Shown here: piece after piece, positions 1 through 6,070 of the stretch
How the letters are laid out: each line of letters begins with the position of its first letter
Numbering within the stretch: the first letter of the stretch is position 1
Assembly: GCA_039185015.1 (NCBI GenBank)
Contig: JBCDAU010000063.1
Coordinates: 1 to 21,236, forward strand
Direction of reading: 5' to 3'
Source of the DNA: JBCBSZ01 sp039185015
GTDB lineage: Bacteria; Actinomycetota; Acidimicrobiia; Acidimicrobiales; Poriferisodalaceae
DNA: 21,236 nt
Made by a program: the position numbers and the translations under genes
Notes under the pieces: model-generated
What the model was told of the DNA's origin: nothing
Seen by the model: only the letters and a program-made list of their open reading frames with translations
Databases searched by the model: none

Positions 1-1
1 G

Positions 2-484
2 AGCCTGCAGATGGTCGCCGCCGGTGGCACCAAGGCGAACCCGGAGATCATGGCCCGCATCAAGGGTTCGACGACCAAGGCGGTGATGGAGGACGACATC
101 GACCTGACCCGTCAGCGCCTGCACCTCCTCATGCACGATCCGGCGAAGGACGTCAGCGAGGAGTTGGTCGCGGTGCGACACGCGATCTACCACCACCCCG
201 AGTTCCAACGGAACCTCCCCAACCTGCTGTGCTTGCAGGAGATGGAGATTCGTCAGCGCAACCTCATGACCAACGAGCGGCTGGCGTCGATCAAGGTCCC
301 GACGCTCGTGGTCTGGGGTGCCGAGAACCCGTTCGGTGACGTCCCGGAGGCGACCAACATGCACGAAGCGATCGCGGGGTCGCAGCTGGAGATGTTCGGC
401 GAGTGCGGGCACTGGCCCCAGCACGAGCAGGCCGCCCTCTACAACCCGATCAGCATCGAGTTCCTGCGAGCCAACGATGCCTGA
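2..484 (+). CDS. Alpha/beta hydrolase, meta-cleavage product hydrolase type (C-terminal part, 5' truncated by window edge)
   Basis: The frame is open to the window edge, so the N-terminal half with the nucleophile serine elbow is missing. What remains is the cap region followed by the last core strands. The strand PTLVVWG is followed by NPFGDVPEA, and the end carries GECGHWPQHEQ, whose GHWP histidine fits the catalytic base of the HsaD/BphD/CarC group. These enzymes cut the C-C bond of ring-opened meta-cleavage products. The usual WGxxD acid position reads WGAEN here, so the aspartate of GDVP is the likely acid. The stop overlaps the start of the hydratase gene by 8 nt, which implies translational coupling and supports the pathway assignment, because the hydratase acts on the dienoate this enzyme releases. 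Substrate (biphenyl-like, steroid or other) cannot be told from this fragment. Confidence 0.85.
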   Translation, partial: SLQMVAAGGTKANPEIMARIKGSTTKAVMEDDIDLTRQRLHLLMHDPAKDVSEELVAVRHAIYHHPEFQRNLPNLLCLQEMEIRQRNLMTNERLASIKVPTLVVWGAENPFGDVPEATNMHEAIAGSQLEMFGECGHWPQHEQAALYNPISIEFLRANDA

Positions 485-1262
485 GGTCGTGGAGCAGGCC
501 GCCCTGCAGCTCCGCGAGGCCGCGTCCTCCGGCGTGCCCTGCGCCCCCGTGCGCGACGTGCTCGGCACGACCGACGACCTCGACCTCGCCTACGAGGTCG
601 CTCGGCACAACGTCGACCTCGACGTCGCGGCGGGACGACGGGTGTCCGGTCGCAAGATCGGGCTGACGTCCGAGGTCGTGCAGGAGGCGTTCGGTGTCTT
701 CGAGCCCGACTACGGCGTGCTCTTCTCCGACATGTGCGTCGGCGATGGGGTCGACCTGCCCGCCGACCGGCTCATGCAGCCCCGGGCCGAGGCGGAGGTC
801 GCGCTCGTGCTCGGTCGCGACCTCGACCTCGGCACGCACTCGGTGATCGACGTGATCGACGCCGTCGCCTACGCGCTGCCGTCGCTCGAGATCGTCGACA
901 GTCGCATCGCCGGCTGGGATCTGACGATCGTCGACACGGTCGCCGACGGTGGCAGCAGCGCCCTGTACGTCGTCGGGACCCGTCCGATCTCGCTCGGGCA
1001 GATCGATCTCGTCGACCTCCCGATGGAGATGACGATCAACGGCGAGACGGCCAGCGCCGGCACCGGCGGCGCCTGCCTCGGCAACCCGCTGAACGCCGCG
1101 GTCTGGCTGGCCGATGAGATGTGCCGCCGGGACGACCCGATCCGTGCCGGTGAGTGCATCCTCACCGGCTCGCTGGGGCCGATGGTGCCGATCGCACCCG
1201 GTGACGAGATCGTCGCCGACTTCGGTCCGCTCGGCCGGGTGCGCACCCGCTACCCGTCCTGA
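477..1262 (+). CDS. 2-hydroxypenta-2,4-dienoate hydratase (2-keto-4-pentenoate hydratase family)
   Basis: This 261-residue protein has the normal length for the MhpD/BphH/HsaE family. The hallmark stretch GRKIGLTSEVVQEAFGV, then DYGVLFSDM, PRAEAEVALVLG and a later LEIVDSRI, matches the metal-binding hydratase fold; the acidic residues of PRAEAE and of LEIVD are the expected Mg2+ ligands. The enzyme adds water to 2-hydroxypenta-2,4-dienoate to give 4-hydroxy-2-oxovalerate in the lower meta-cleavage pathway. I chose ATG 477 because it gives the family N-terminus (MPEVVEQAALQL) and overlaps the upstream hydrolase by 8 nt; longer in-frame starts would lie deep inside that gene. The aldolase and acetaldehyde dehydrogenase that often follow are absent downstream, where a convergent gene begins 13 bp later, so they must lie upstream or elsewhere. 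Confidence 0.93.
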   Translation: MPEVVEQAALQLREAASSGVPCAPVRDVLGTTDDLDLAYEVARHNVDLDVAAGRRVSGRKIGLTSEVVQEAFGVFEPDYGVLFSDMCVGDGVDLPADRLMQPRAEAEVALVLGRDLDLGTHSVIDVIDAVAYALPSLEIVDSRIAGWDLTIVDTVADGGSSALYVVGTRPISLGQIDLVDLPMEMTINGETASAGTGGACLGNPLNAAVWLADEMCRRDDPIRAGECILTGSLGPMVPIAPGDEIVADFGPLGRVRTRYPS

Positions 1263-1278
1263 GCGTCGGCGACGCTCA
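1260..1278. terminator. Stop-to-stop palindrome, probable bidirectional terminator
   Basis: TGAGCGTC, loop GGC and GACGCTCA form a perfect 8-bp stem. The outer bases of the two arms are the TGA stop codons of the hydratase (+) and of the substrate-binding lipoprotein (-). There is no T-tract, which is usual for high-GC terminators. Confidence 0.6.
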
Positions 1279-2364
1279 CTGCTGGAGCTCGGCGTAGAAG
1301 CTGCGCAGGAACTCCAGGTTGATCGGCACGGTGAGGACCGAGTCGAAGTTCAGCGACCGCGTCTCGATCGGATCCGTGAACAGGACCCGATCCGCTTGCA
1401 CGGCAGGCAGGGACTGGGTCAGCGGGTTGGCCTCGAACGCCTCGGGAGAACCTCCGAAGGGGTCGAGGAGGATCAGCGCGTCCGTGTCGATCGCTTCCAC
1501 CTCCTCGGCCGAGAACACGTTGACGTTCGGGGCGAACTCGTTGTCGATCGGCGCTGCGAGCGGTCCGATCCCCACCTCGGCCATCAGCATGCCGATGGTG
1601 CTGCGCTCGTTGAAGACGAAGAACTGCTCCGGTCCGAACACCGCGAAGGTCAAGGACGGCAGCGGCCCGTCGATGCCAGGGTCGAAGTCCTCGATGAGCT
1701 GCTCGGTCGCGGCCCGGACGGTGGCTCCGACCTCGACGGTCCCGGTCGCCTCGGCGACGATCCGAAGGATGTCTCGCCAACCATCTGGCGTGGCGACGGT
1801 CGGTGCGATCTGCGAGACGAGCTCGAAGTTGGCCTCCTCGAGGAAGCCGACCTGACCGATGATCAGATCGGGCTCGTACCCGGCGATCAACTCGAAGTTC
1901 AGCGCGGTGACGTCGCCGTCGAACGTCTCGACGTCCGCATCGATCCGATCGGCGATCCAGCTCACCAGGGGATCGGTGCGTTGCCCGAAGGCGACGGGCT
2001 GGAGTCCGAGGCTCAAGAGCGAGGACAACCCTCCTCCGTCGGTCAGCGTCACGATCCGAGTGGGCCTCTCCTCGATCGTGGTCGTGCCCAGCGGATGCGT
2101 CACGGTGACGGGGAACGCCGCGGGCTGAGCTGCTGTCGCGTTCGTCGTCGGGCTGTCGTCGGGCCCGGAGGTCGGTGCGACGGTCTCCGTCGTCGGCGCG
2201 GCCTCGGCTTGCTCGGCCGGTGTCGCGGCCGTCGCGGTCTCCGTCGCCGCGGTCGTCGCCTCGTCGGAGTCTCCGCAGGATGCGAGGCCGATGAGGAGCA
2301 CGACGGTGCTGATCACGGCTGCACCGCTGCGACGGGCGAATCGGCTGCGTCCGGAGGTCTCCAT
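1276..2364 (-). CDS. FecB/BtuF-type ABC transporter substrate-binding lipoprotein
   Basis: This 362-residue protein begins with a basic stretch (GRSRFARR), a hydrophobic segment and the lipobox LASC, so Cys30 should be lipidated and the protein anchored on the outer face of the membrane. Residues about 31-82 are a Thr/Ala/Glu/Pro-rich linker. The rest resembles periplasmic binding proteins for ferric siderophores or cobalamin (PF01497): RPTRIVTLTDGG near the start, YEPDLIIGQ, a long central helix, and a C-terminal lobe with ADRVLFTDP. No permease or ATPase gene is nearby, so it must act with a transporter encoded elsewhere, and the ligand is unknown. ATG 2364 was chosen over a longer form (2406) because the longer N-terminus would read through the palindromic operator and spoil the signal peptide. 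It diverges from the TetR gene. Confidence 0.87.
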   Translation of the reverse strand: METSGRSRFARRSGAAVISTVVLLIGLASCGDSDEATTAATETATAATPAEQAEAAPTTETVAPTSGPDDSPTTNATAAQPAAFPVTVTHPLGTTTIEERPTRIVTLTDGGGLSSLLSLGLQPVAFGQRTDPLVSWIADRIDADVETFDGDVTALNFELIAGYEPDLIIGQVGFLEEANFELVSQIAPTVATPDGWRDILRIVAEATGTVEVGATVRAATEQLIEDFDPGIDGPLPSLTFAVFGPEQFFVFNERSTIGMLMAEVGIGPLAAPIDNEFAPNVNVFSAEEVEAIDTDALILLDPFGGSPEAFEANPLTQSLPAVQADRVLFTDPIETRSLNFDSVLTVPINLEFLRSFYAELQQ

Positions 2365-2367
2365 GAG

Positions 2368-2392
2368 CGCATCCTGCAACTTGCAGGATGCG
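2368..2392. promoter_or_regulatory. 25-bp perfect palindrome, probable TetR operator
   Basis: Two 12-bp arms (core GCATCCTGCAA and TTGCAGGATGC plus one outer C-G pair) flank a single central C at 2380. The site fills most of the spacer and all of the -10 box of the lipoprotein promoter and lies 70 bp from the divergent TetR start. A dimeric repressor bound here would block RNA polymerase. That the neighbouring TetR protein is the binder is inference. Confidence 0.72.
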
Positions 2393-2400
2393 AGTGTCAA
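2371..2400 (-). promoter_or_regulatory. Promoter of the substrate-binding lipoprotein (perfect -35, leaderless)
   Basis: On the minus strand a perfect TTGACA (2400-2395) is followed after 18 nt by CAGGAT (2376-2371), and the ATG starts 6 nt later at 2364. Transcription would begin at or next to the start codon. The AGGA within the -10 box could serve as a Shine-Dalgarno site only if transcription began further upstream. Confidence 0.65.
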
Positions 2401-2462
2401 GCACACCGAACGTGGGGTCGTCGTCGCCTCGATCCGGCGGCGCGTGGGATAGACAGCAGGCC

Positions 2463-3059
2463 GTGCCTGCGAAGCGACGACCCGACCCCGGCACGGGGCT
2501 CAATCGGTCGATCATCGGGCGTGCCGCCGTCGAGGTCGGGTTCGACCGCCTCACCACGACGAGGGTCGCGGAGCACCTCGGTGTGCGGCACCAGTCGCTC
2601 TACACCCATGTCGCCGATCGGACCGACATCGGTCGCGCCGCGCTGGAGTGCGTGGTCATCGACCAGGGTTGGCCGGAGCCGATCGACGACTGGGCGGCGT
2701 ACCTCGCCGCCGTCTGGTTCCACACGCTCGAGGGTTTCGTCCGCCATCCGGGCATGCAGAGCGAGCTCCTCCGGGTCGGCCGGGTCGACGAGTTCGACCT
2801 CCTCGCCGAACGGGCGGTCGGGCACCTGATCAGGTGCGGGTTCACGCCGGACGACGCGGCCACCGCGCTGAGCCTGGTCCTGTTCCTCGTGAACGAACAC
2901 GCCCGTCAGGTCGACGACCGAACGACGCTCAAGGTCGAGTGGGAAGCGGGCGAGCTCGAGGCTGTCGAGCCCCATCGGCCGCAGGGCGTGCCAGTCCTGT
3001 TCCGTCGCCAGCTCGACATCGTGCTCGCCGGAGTCGCCTCCCTGCATCCCGACGCGTGA
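2463..3059 (+). CDS. TetR-family transcriptional regulator
   Basis: With the GTG start at 2463 the protein has 198 residues, normal for TetR. The N-terminal helix-turn-helix spans about residues 15-56, with TTTRVAEHLGVRHQSLYTHV as the recognition segment. The C-terminal part (WAAYLAAVWFHTLEGFVRHPGM and on) is a helical ligand-binding domain of the TetR_C type with no clear ligand signature. An ATG at 2388 would add 25 low-complexity residues and overlap the operator, so I prefer the GTG. TAGACA ends 7 nt before the GTG and may be its -10. It diverges from the substrate-binding lipoprotein and is the obvious candidate repressor of that gene. Its stop overlaps the AlkD-like gene start, so the two are probably co-transcribed. 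Confidence 0.88.
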   Translation: MPAKRRPDPGTGLNRSIIGRAAVEVGFDRLTTTRVAEHLGVRHQSLYTHVADRTDIGRAALECVVIDQGWPEPIDDWAAYLAAVWFHTLEGFVRHPGMQSELLRVGRVDEFDLLAERAVGHLIRCGFTPDDAATALSLVLFLVNEHARQVDDRTTLKVEWEAGELEAVEPHRPQGVPVLFRRQLDIVLAGVASLHPDA

Positions 3060-3745
3060 TGGCGATCTCGCCGTCCAACGTCGTCGACGAGCTGCGGGCG
3101 CAGGGGGATCCGGTACGAGCGGCCGGCGCGGCGGCGTACCACAAGACCGATCGACCGTTCCTCGGCGTGCCCAACCCGGTGCTCGACGGTCTCGCCGAAC
3201 GACTGCGTCGCAAGCTCGACGCCGACGAGCAGGTCGCCCTCGCGGGCGGTCTCTGGCGGACCGACATCCACGAGGCCCGTATCGGCGCGGCGAAGCTCCT
3301 GACCCAGGCCCGCATCCGGCCCGACGACACCGCAGCCTGGGAGCTGATCGCCGGATGGCGCCACGACTTCGACAGCTGGGCCATCGCCGACCACGCCTGC
3401 ATGGCCGGCCAGCGGCGTCTGGTCGCCGATCCTCACCGCATCGACGAGGTCGAGCCGTGGACGGCGTCGGACCACCTCTGGACCAAGCGTGCGGCGCTGG
3501 TGATCACGCTGCCGTGGACCAAGCAGCGAGATCCCGATCCGGACGAGGTCGCGACCCGGGAGCGGATCCTGTCCTGGGCGGCCGGCTACGTCGCCGATCG
3601 CGAGTGGTTCATCCAGAAGGCGATCGCCTGGTGGGTCCGGGAGCTCTCCAAGCGTGACCCCGAGCGTGCCGGTGCCTTCCTCGCCGAGCACGGCGACGGC
3701 ATGAAGGCCTTCGCTCGGAAGGAAGCGGGCAAGTACCTCGGCTGA
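3059..3745 (+). CDS. DNA alkylation repair protein (AlkD-like HEAT-repeat glycosylase)
   Basis: This 228-residue all-helical protein matches the AlkD/PF08713 family in length and motifs: KTDRPFLGVPNPVL near the start, WRTDIHEARIGAAKLL (about 66-81), DSWAIADH (105-112), KRAALVITLPW (143-153) and REWFIQKAIAWWVRELSKRDP (about 181-201). In AlkD an aspartate and conserved tryptophans line the DNA-facing groove; Asp105 and Trp107 of DSW are the likely equivalents. Family members remove bulky or positively charged alkylated bases, such as 7- and 3-methyl purines, without flipping the base. The ATG shares its first base with the last base of the upstream TGA, giving TGATG coupling to the TetR gene. 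Whether alkylation damage is what the TetR senses cannot be told from sequence. Confidence 0.9.
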   Translation: MAISPSNVVDELRAQGDPVRAAGAAAYHKTDRPFLGVPNPVLDGLAERLRRKLDADEQVALAGGLWRTDIHEARIGAAKLLTQARIRPDDTAAWELIAGWRHDFDSWAIADHACMAGQRRLVADPHRIDEVEPWTASDHLWTKRAALVITLPWTKQRDPDPDEVATRERILSWAAGYVADREWFIQKAIAWWVRELSKRDPERAGAFLAEHGDGMKAFARKEAGKYLG

Positions 3746-3759
3746 GGCGACTCAGCCGA
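3738..3759. terminator. Stop-to-stop palindrome with GCGA tetraloop, probable bidirectional terminator
   Basis: TCGGCTGAG, loop GCGA and CTCAGCCGA form a perfect 9-bp stem closed by a GNRA-type tetraloop (for + transcripts). The stem contains both stop codons, TGA 3743-3745 of the AlkD-like gene and TCA 3752-3754 of the convergent lipoprotein, paired with each other. Confidence 0.68.
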
Positions 3760-4543
3760 TGAGCGCCTCGGCCCGCTGGACCATGGCATCGAGCGCTGCC
3801 TGCGTGACGCCGAGGTCGGGAACCTCCCCACCGAAGTGCCGGACGACGATGAGGTACGGGCCGACCTGCGCCGTCACGTCGTGGGTGTTCACGGCGTACA
3901 TCGCGAAGGCGTCGTTCTGGAGGGGGTCGGGCGTCGCCGACACCGCAGCGATCGCGGCGTCCCCGCTGACGAGCGGGAGCTCGGACACCTGCGTTCCACC
4001 GAAGACGTCGGTGAAGGCTGAGCTGCAGTCGGCGGCGTTCTCCTGCAGCTCGCCGACGGCGTCGCTGAGGGCCGCCTCGTCCTCGAAGCCGACCACCGCG
4101 ACGCCCATTCGAGCACCGTCGGTGTCGTGCTCGAACGCCGTCTCGACGACGGCGGCCGGCTCCTCGGCAGGAGGTGAGATGGTGAACTCACAGGCGCTGA
4201 AGAACAGCGGCTCGACGCCGAAGCGCGAGACGCCGACCTCGTAGACGAGCGGGTCCTCTCGCCACCCGTCGGGAAGATCCTCGGGTTGGAGGACGATCTC
4301 ACCCAGATCGTCGAGGCTGACCGGCACGGCGACGGGCGCGGTGGTCGTCGTGGGTGCAGGGGCGTCGCGTGGTGCGGTGTCGTCCGCTGCCACGTCGTCC
4401 TGCGGCTCCGGTTCGCCGACCAGCTCCTCGAGCGCGGTGGTGTCGGTGGGGAGGGCGTCGGTCTCGTCCGACGAGGAGTCCGAGGACGAGCACCCGGCGA
4501 GCACCACGAGGACGCCCGCCGTCGCCCAAGCCCAGAAGCGCAT
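3752..4543 (-). CDS. Secreted lipoprotein A (paralog of neighbouring lipoprotein B)
   Basis: This 263-residue protein has a short signal peptide ending in the lipobox VLAGC (Cys18). A long Ser/Asp/Thr/Pro-rich linker follows (about 19-75, including PTTTTAP), then a globular domain of about 185 residues. The domain shares with its neighbour the blocks QPEDLPDGWREDP, GVSRFGVEP, FFSACEF, VVETAF, GVAVVGFEDEA, CSSAFTD, QVGPYLIVV and the ending VTQAALDAM followed by RAEALIG. Two conserved cysteines (118 and 173) may form a disulfide. I do not recognise a named family; the size and Cys pair recall extracellular sensor-type domains of actinobacterial lipoproteins, but that is only a resemblance. Its own leaderless-type -10 box suggests it can be transcribed separately from lipoprotein B, which ends 66 bp upstream. 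Confidence 0.85.
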   Translation of the reverse strand: MRFWAWATAGVLVVLAGCSSSDSSSDETDALPTDTTALEELVGEPEPQDDVAADDTAPRDAPAPTTTTAPVAVPVSLDDLGEIVLQPEDLPDGWREDPLVYEVGVSRFGVEPLFFSACEFTISPPAEEPAAVVETAFEHDTDGARMGVAVVGFEDEAALSDAVGELQENAADCSSAFTDVFGGTQVSELPLVSGDAAIAAVSATPDPLQNDAFAMYAVNTHDVTAQVGPYLIVVRHFGGEVPDLGVTQAALDAMVQRAEALIG

Positions 4544-4549
4544 GGTGCG

Positions 4550-4555
4550 ACGCTA
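4550..4555 (-). promoter_or_regulatory. -10 box for lipoprotein A (leaderless type)
   Basis: TAGCGT on the minus strand is followed by 6 nt and then the ATG, which fits an actinobacterial TAnnnT box driving a leaderless transcript. No convincing -35 is seen at 16-18 nt. The rest of the 66-bp gap (4544-4609) shows nothing else. Confidence 0.5.
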
Positions 4556-4609
4556 GGCGAGCGCGGGGAACGACGCCGCGCACTTCGCGGTGGGCGGCGC
4601 CGTCGTCAC

Positions 4610-5434
4610 TCAGCCGATGAGCGCCTCGGCGCGCTCGACCATGGCGTCGAGGGCGGCTTGGGTCACGGTCAGGTCGGGTGCTCGCTCGTCGAAGTGCGAG
4701 AGCACGATGAAGTACGGCCCGACCTGCGCCTGGACATCGTGCGAGCTGCCCGCGAAGCCGGCGAGCCCGGCATCGTCATCGGCGTCGACCACCGTGGACA
4801 CCGCAGCCAAGGTCGCTGTGCCGCTGGTGAGCGCGAGGTCGGTGACGGTGGTCGTGCCGATCTGATCGGTGAACGTGTCGCTGCAGCCGCTCGTCTCGGC
4901 GGCCAGACCACCCACCGCCCGCGCGAGACGGGCCTCGTCCTCGAACCGGATCACGGCCACACCGATCGAGGGCGAGCCGATCGGGTTGCCGGCGAACGCC
5001 GTCTCGACGATCGCCGTGGGCCGCTCAGCCGGCGGCGCCGAGGTGAACCCGCATGGACTGAAGAAGAACGGCTCGACGCCGAAGGAGGTGACGCCGAGGT
5101 CGAAGACGAACGGATCCTCGTTCCACCCCTCGGGGAGATCTGTCCGCCGCAACAGGATCTCGTCGAGGTCCGCCAGATCGTCGGCCGGCTCCGCTCGAGC
5201 GCCGTCGTCTGCCGCATCCGTCGTGGGAGTGGCCGGCACCATCCGCGGACCCGCGGTGAGCTCTTCGATCTCGTCCTCGGCCGCTGACAGTCGGCCCTGC
5301 ACGTCGTCGATCGCGTCGCTGAGCGAGCTGACCTCGCTCTGGAGCGCTTCCACCTCCTCAGAGGAGACCTCCGACGACGAACACCCGGCGGCCCAGAGCG
5401 TGCCCACGATCAGCAATCCCACCCATCGATGCAT
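4610..5434 (-). CDS. Secreted lipoprotein B with coiled-coil stalk (paralog of lipoprotein A)
   Basis: This 274-residue protein has a signal peptide with lipobox WAAGC (Cys18). It differs from its paralog in the stalk: residues about 24-61 show a heptad pattern (VEALQSEVSSLSDAIDDVQ and on) predicting a coiled coil, in place of the disordered linker of lipoprotein A. The globular domain (about 88-274) aligns throughout with lipoprotein A, with cysteines 128 and 184 in matching places and an almost identical last 20 residues. The last 21 coding bases (4610-4630) are identical to 3752-3772. The pair therefore arose by tandem duplication, with later divergence of the stalk. Function is unknown; the location should be the outer face of the membrane. 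Confidence 0.85.
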   Translation of the reverse strand: MHRWVGLLIVGTLWAAGCSSSEVSSEEVEALQSEVSSLSDAIDDVQGRLSAAEDEIEELTAGPRMVPATPTTDAADDGARAEPADDLADLDEILLRRTDLPEGWNEDPFVFDLGVTSFGVEPFFFSPCGFTSAPPAERPTAIVETAFAGNPIGSPSIGVAVIRFEDEARLARAVGGLAAETSGCSDTFTDQIGTTTVTDLALTSGTATLAAVSTVVDADDDAGLAGFAGSSHDVQAQVGPYFIVLSHFDERAPDLTVTQAALDAMVERAEALIG

Positions 5435-5441
5435 GCAGCCG

Positions 5442-5447
5442 AACGTA
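5442..5447 (-). promoter_or_regulatory. -10 box for lipoprotein B (leaderless type)
   Basis: TACGTT on the minus strand lies 7 nt before the ATG at 5434, the same layout as at lipoprotein A. No clear -35 is visible. Confidence 0.48.
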
Positions 5448-5482
5448 GAGCACGACGGAAGCCGGAACGGACCACTGTCGGC

Positions 5483-5495
5483 GGCCGTGTCGGCC
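5483..5495. terminator. Short GC hairpin downstream of the Rrf2 gene
   Basis: GGCCG, loop TGT and CGGCC form a 5-bp stem in the 121-bp gap 5435-5555, about 60 nt past the Rrf2 stop on the minus strand. It could end the oxidoreductase-Rrf2 transcript, but a stem this short is common by chance at this GC content. Apart from this and the lipoprotein B promoter I see nothing else in the gap. Confidence 0.25.
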
Positions 5496-5555
5496 TCCCG
5501 ACGACGAAGCGAGGGCCCGCGCGATCACGTTCCGCGGCCCGAGTCGGCGCCTGGC

Positions 5556-6044
5556 TCAGGAACGACTGCGGAGCCAGACCCTCGTGGCGTCGTCGGAGCC
5601 GGGCACGGCCCTGCGGATGCCTCTGTCGATCGAGGCGAGCGTGTGGCGAGCGAGCTCGTCCCGCCAGCGTTGCTCGGCAGCGTGCATGACCGCAGCGATC
5701 GTGCAGGGGGCGTCGTAGCAACCTGGTGGGGCGTCTTGGCCGAGGCCGCGCTGTCGAAGCTCCGAGCACTCGAAGAAGCCGGCCTGGCCGCCTTCGATGG
5801 CGTCGACGATCTCGAGCACCGTGATCTCCGTCGCCGGTCGAGCGAGTCGGAACCCGCCTCGCCGACCGCTCGACGACGTGACGATGCCGGCTCGTACGAG
5901 TGCCTGCATCTGCTTGGTCAGGTAGGCGGTCGGGAGGTCGTGGATCTCCGCGATCGTCGCGGCCGGTACCGGCGCCTCTGCGTCGAGCCAGGCCAGCGTG
6001 ACGCAAGAGTGCAGCGCCCACTCGACGCCTTCACTGAGCCGCAT
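5556..6044 (-). CDS. Rrf2-family regulator with RsrR-like [2Fe-2S] ligand set
   Basis: This 162-residue protein has the Rrf2 winged helix in residues 1-70 (ALHSCVTLAWL, TIAEIHDLPTAYLTKQMQAL, SSGRRGGFRLARP), followed by the dimerisation helix and a cysteine loop. Cysteines are at 14, 93 (FECSELRQRG), 109 and 114 (GCYDAPC). Glu8 and His35 sit where the [2Fe-2S] regulator RsrR of Streptomyces uses Glu8 and His33, and Cys93 plus Cys109 or Cys114 correspond to its Cys90 and Cys110. The ligand comparison uses recalled residue numbers, so treat it as a strong hypothesis. Such proteins sense redox state. The gene lies 26 bp downstream of the oxidoreductase, with its own strong Shine-Dalgarno, so the pair forms an operon in which the regulator probably controls itself. 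Confidence 0.9.
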   Translation of the reverse strand: MRLSEGVEWALHSCVTLAWLDAEAPVPAATIAEIHDLPTAYLTKQMQALVRAGIVTSSSGRRGGFRLARPATEITVLEIVDAIEGGQAGFFECSELRQRGLGQDAPPGCYDAPCTIAAVMHAAEQRWRDELARHTLASIDRGIRRAVPGSDDATRVWLRSRS

Positions 6045-6050
6045 CGCTCA

Positions 6051-6057
6051 CCTCTCC
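6051..6057 (-). promoter_or_regulatory. Shine-Dalgarno site of the Rrf2 gene
   Basis: GGAGAGG on the minus strand lies 6 nt before the ATG. It supports this start and contrasts with the leading gene of the operon, which has no such site. Confidence 0.75.
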
Positions 6058-6070
6058 AGCGCTCGGGCGT

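Noticed and set aside
1114..2829. A 571-codon plus-strand frame over the lipoprotein and TetR genes
   Set aside because: Crosses two gene boundaries and the promoter palindrome; Arg/Gly/Asp-rich with no domain.
4286..5287. A 333-codon plus-strand frame opposite the lipoprotein pair
   Set aside because: Antisense to two paralogous proteins whose mutual alignment proves the minus-strand frames are coding.
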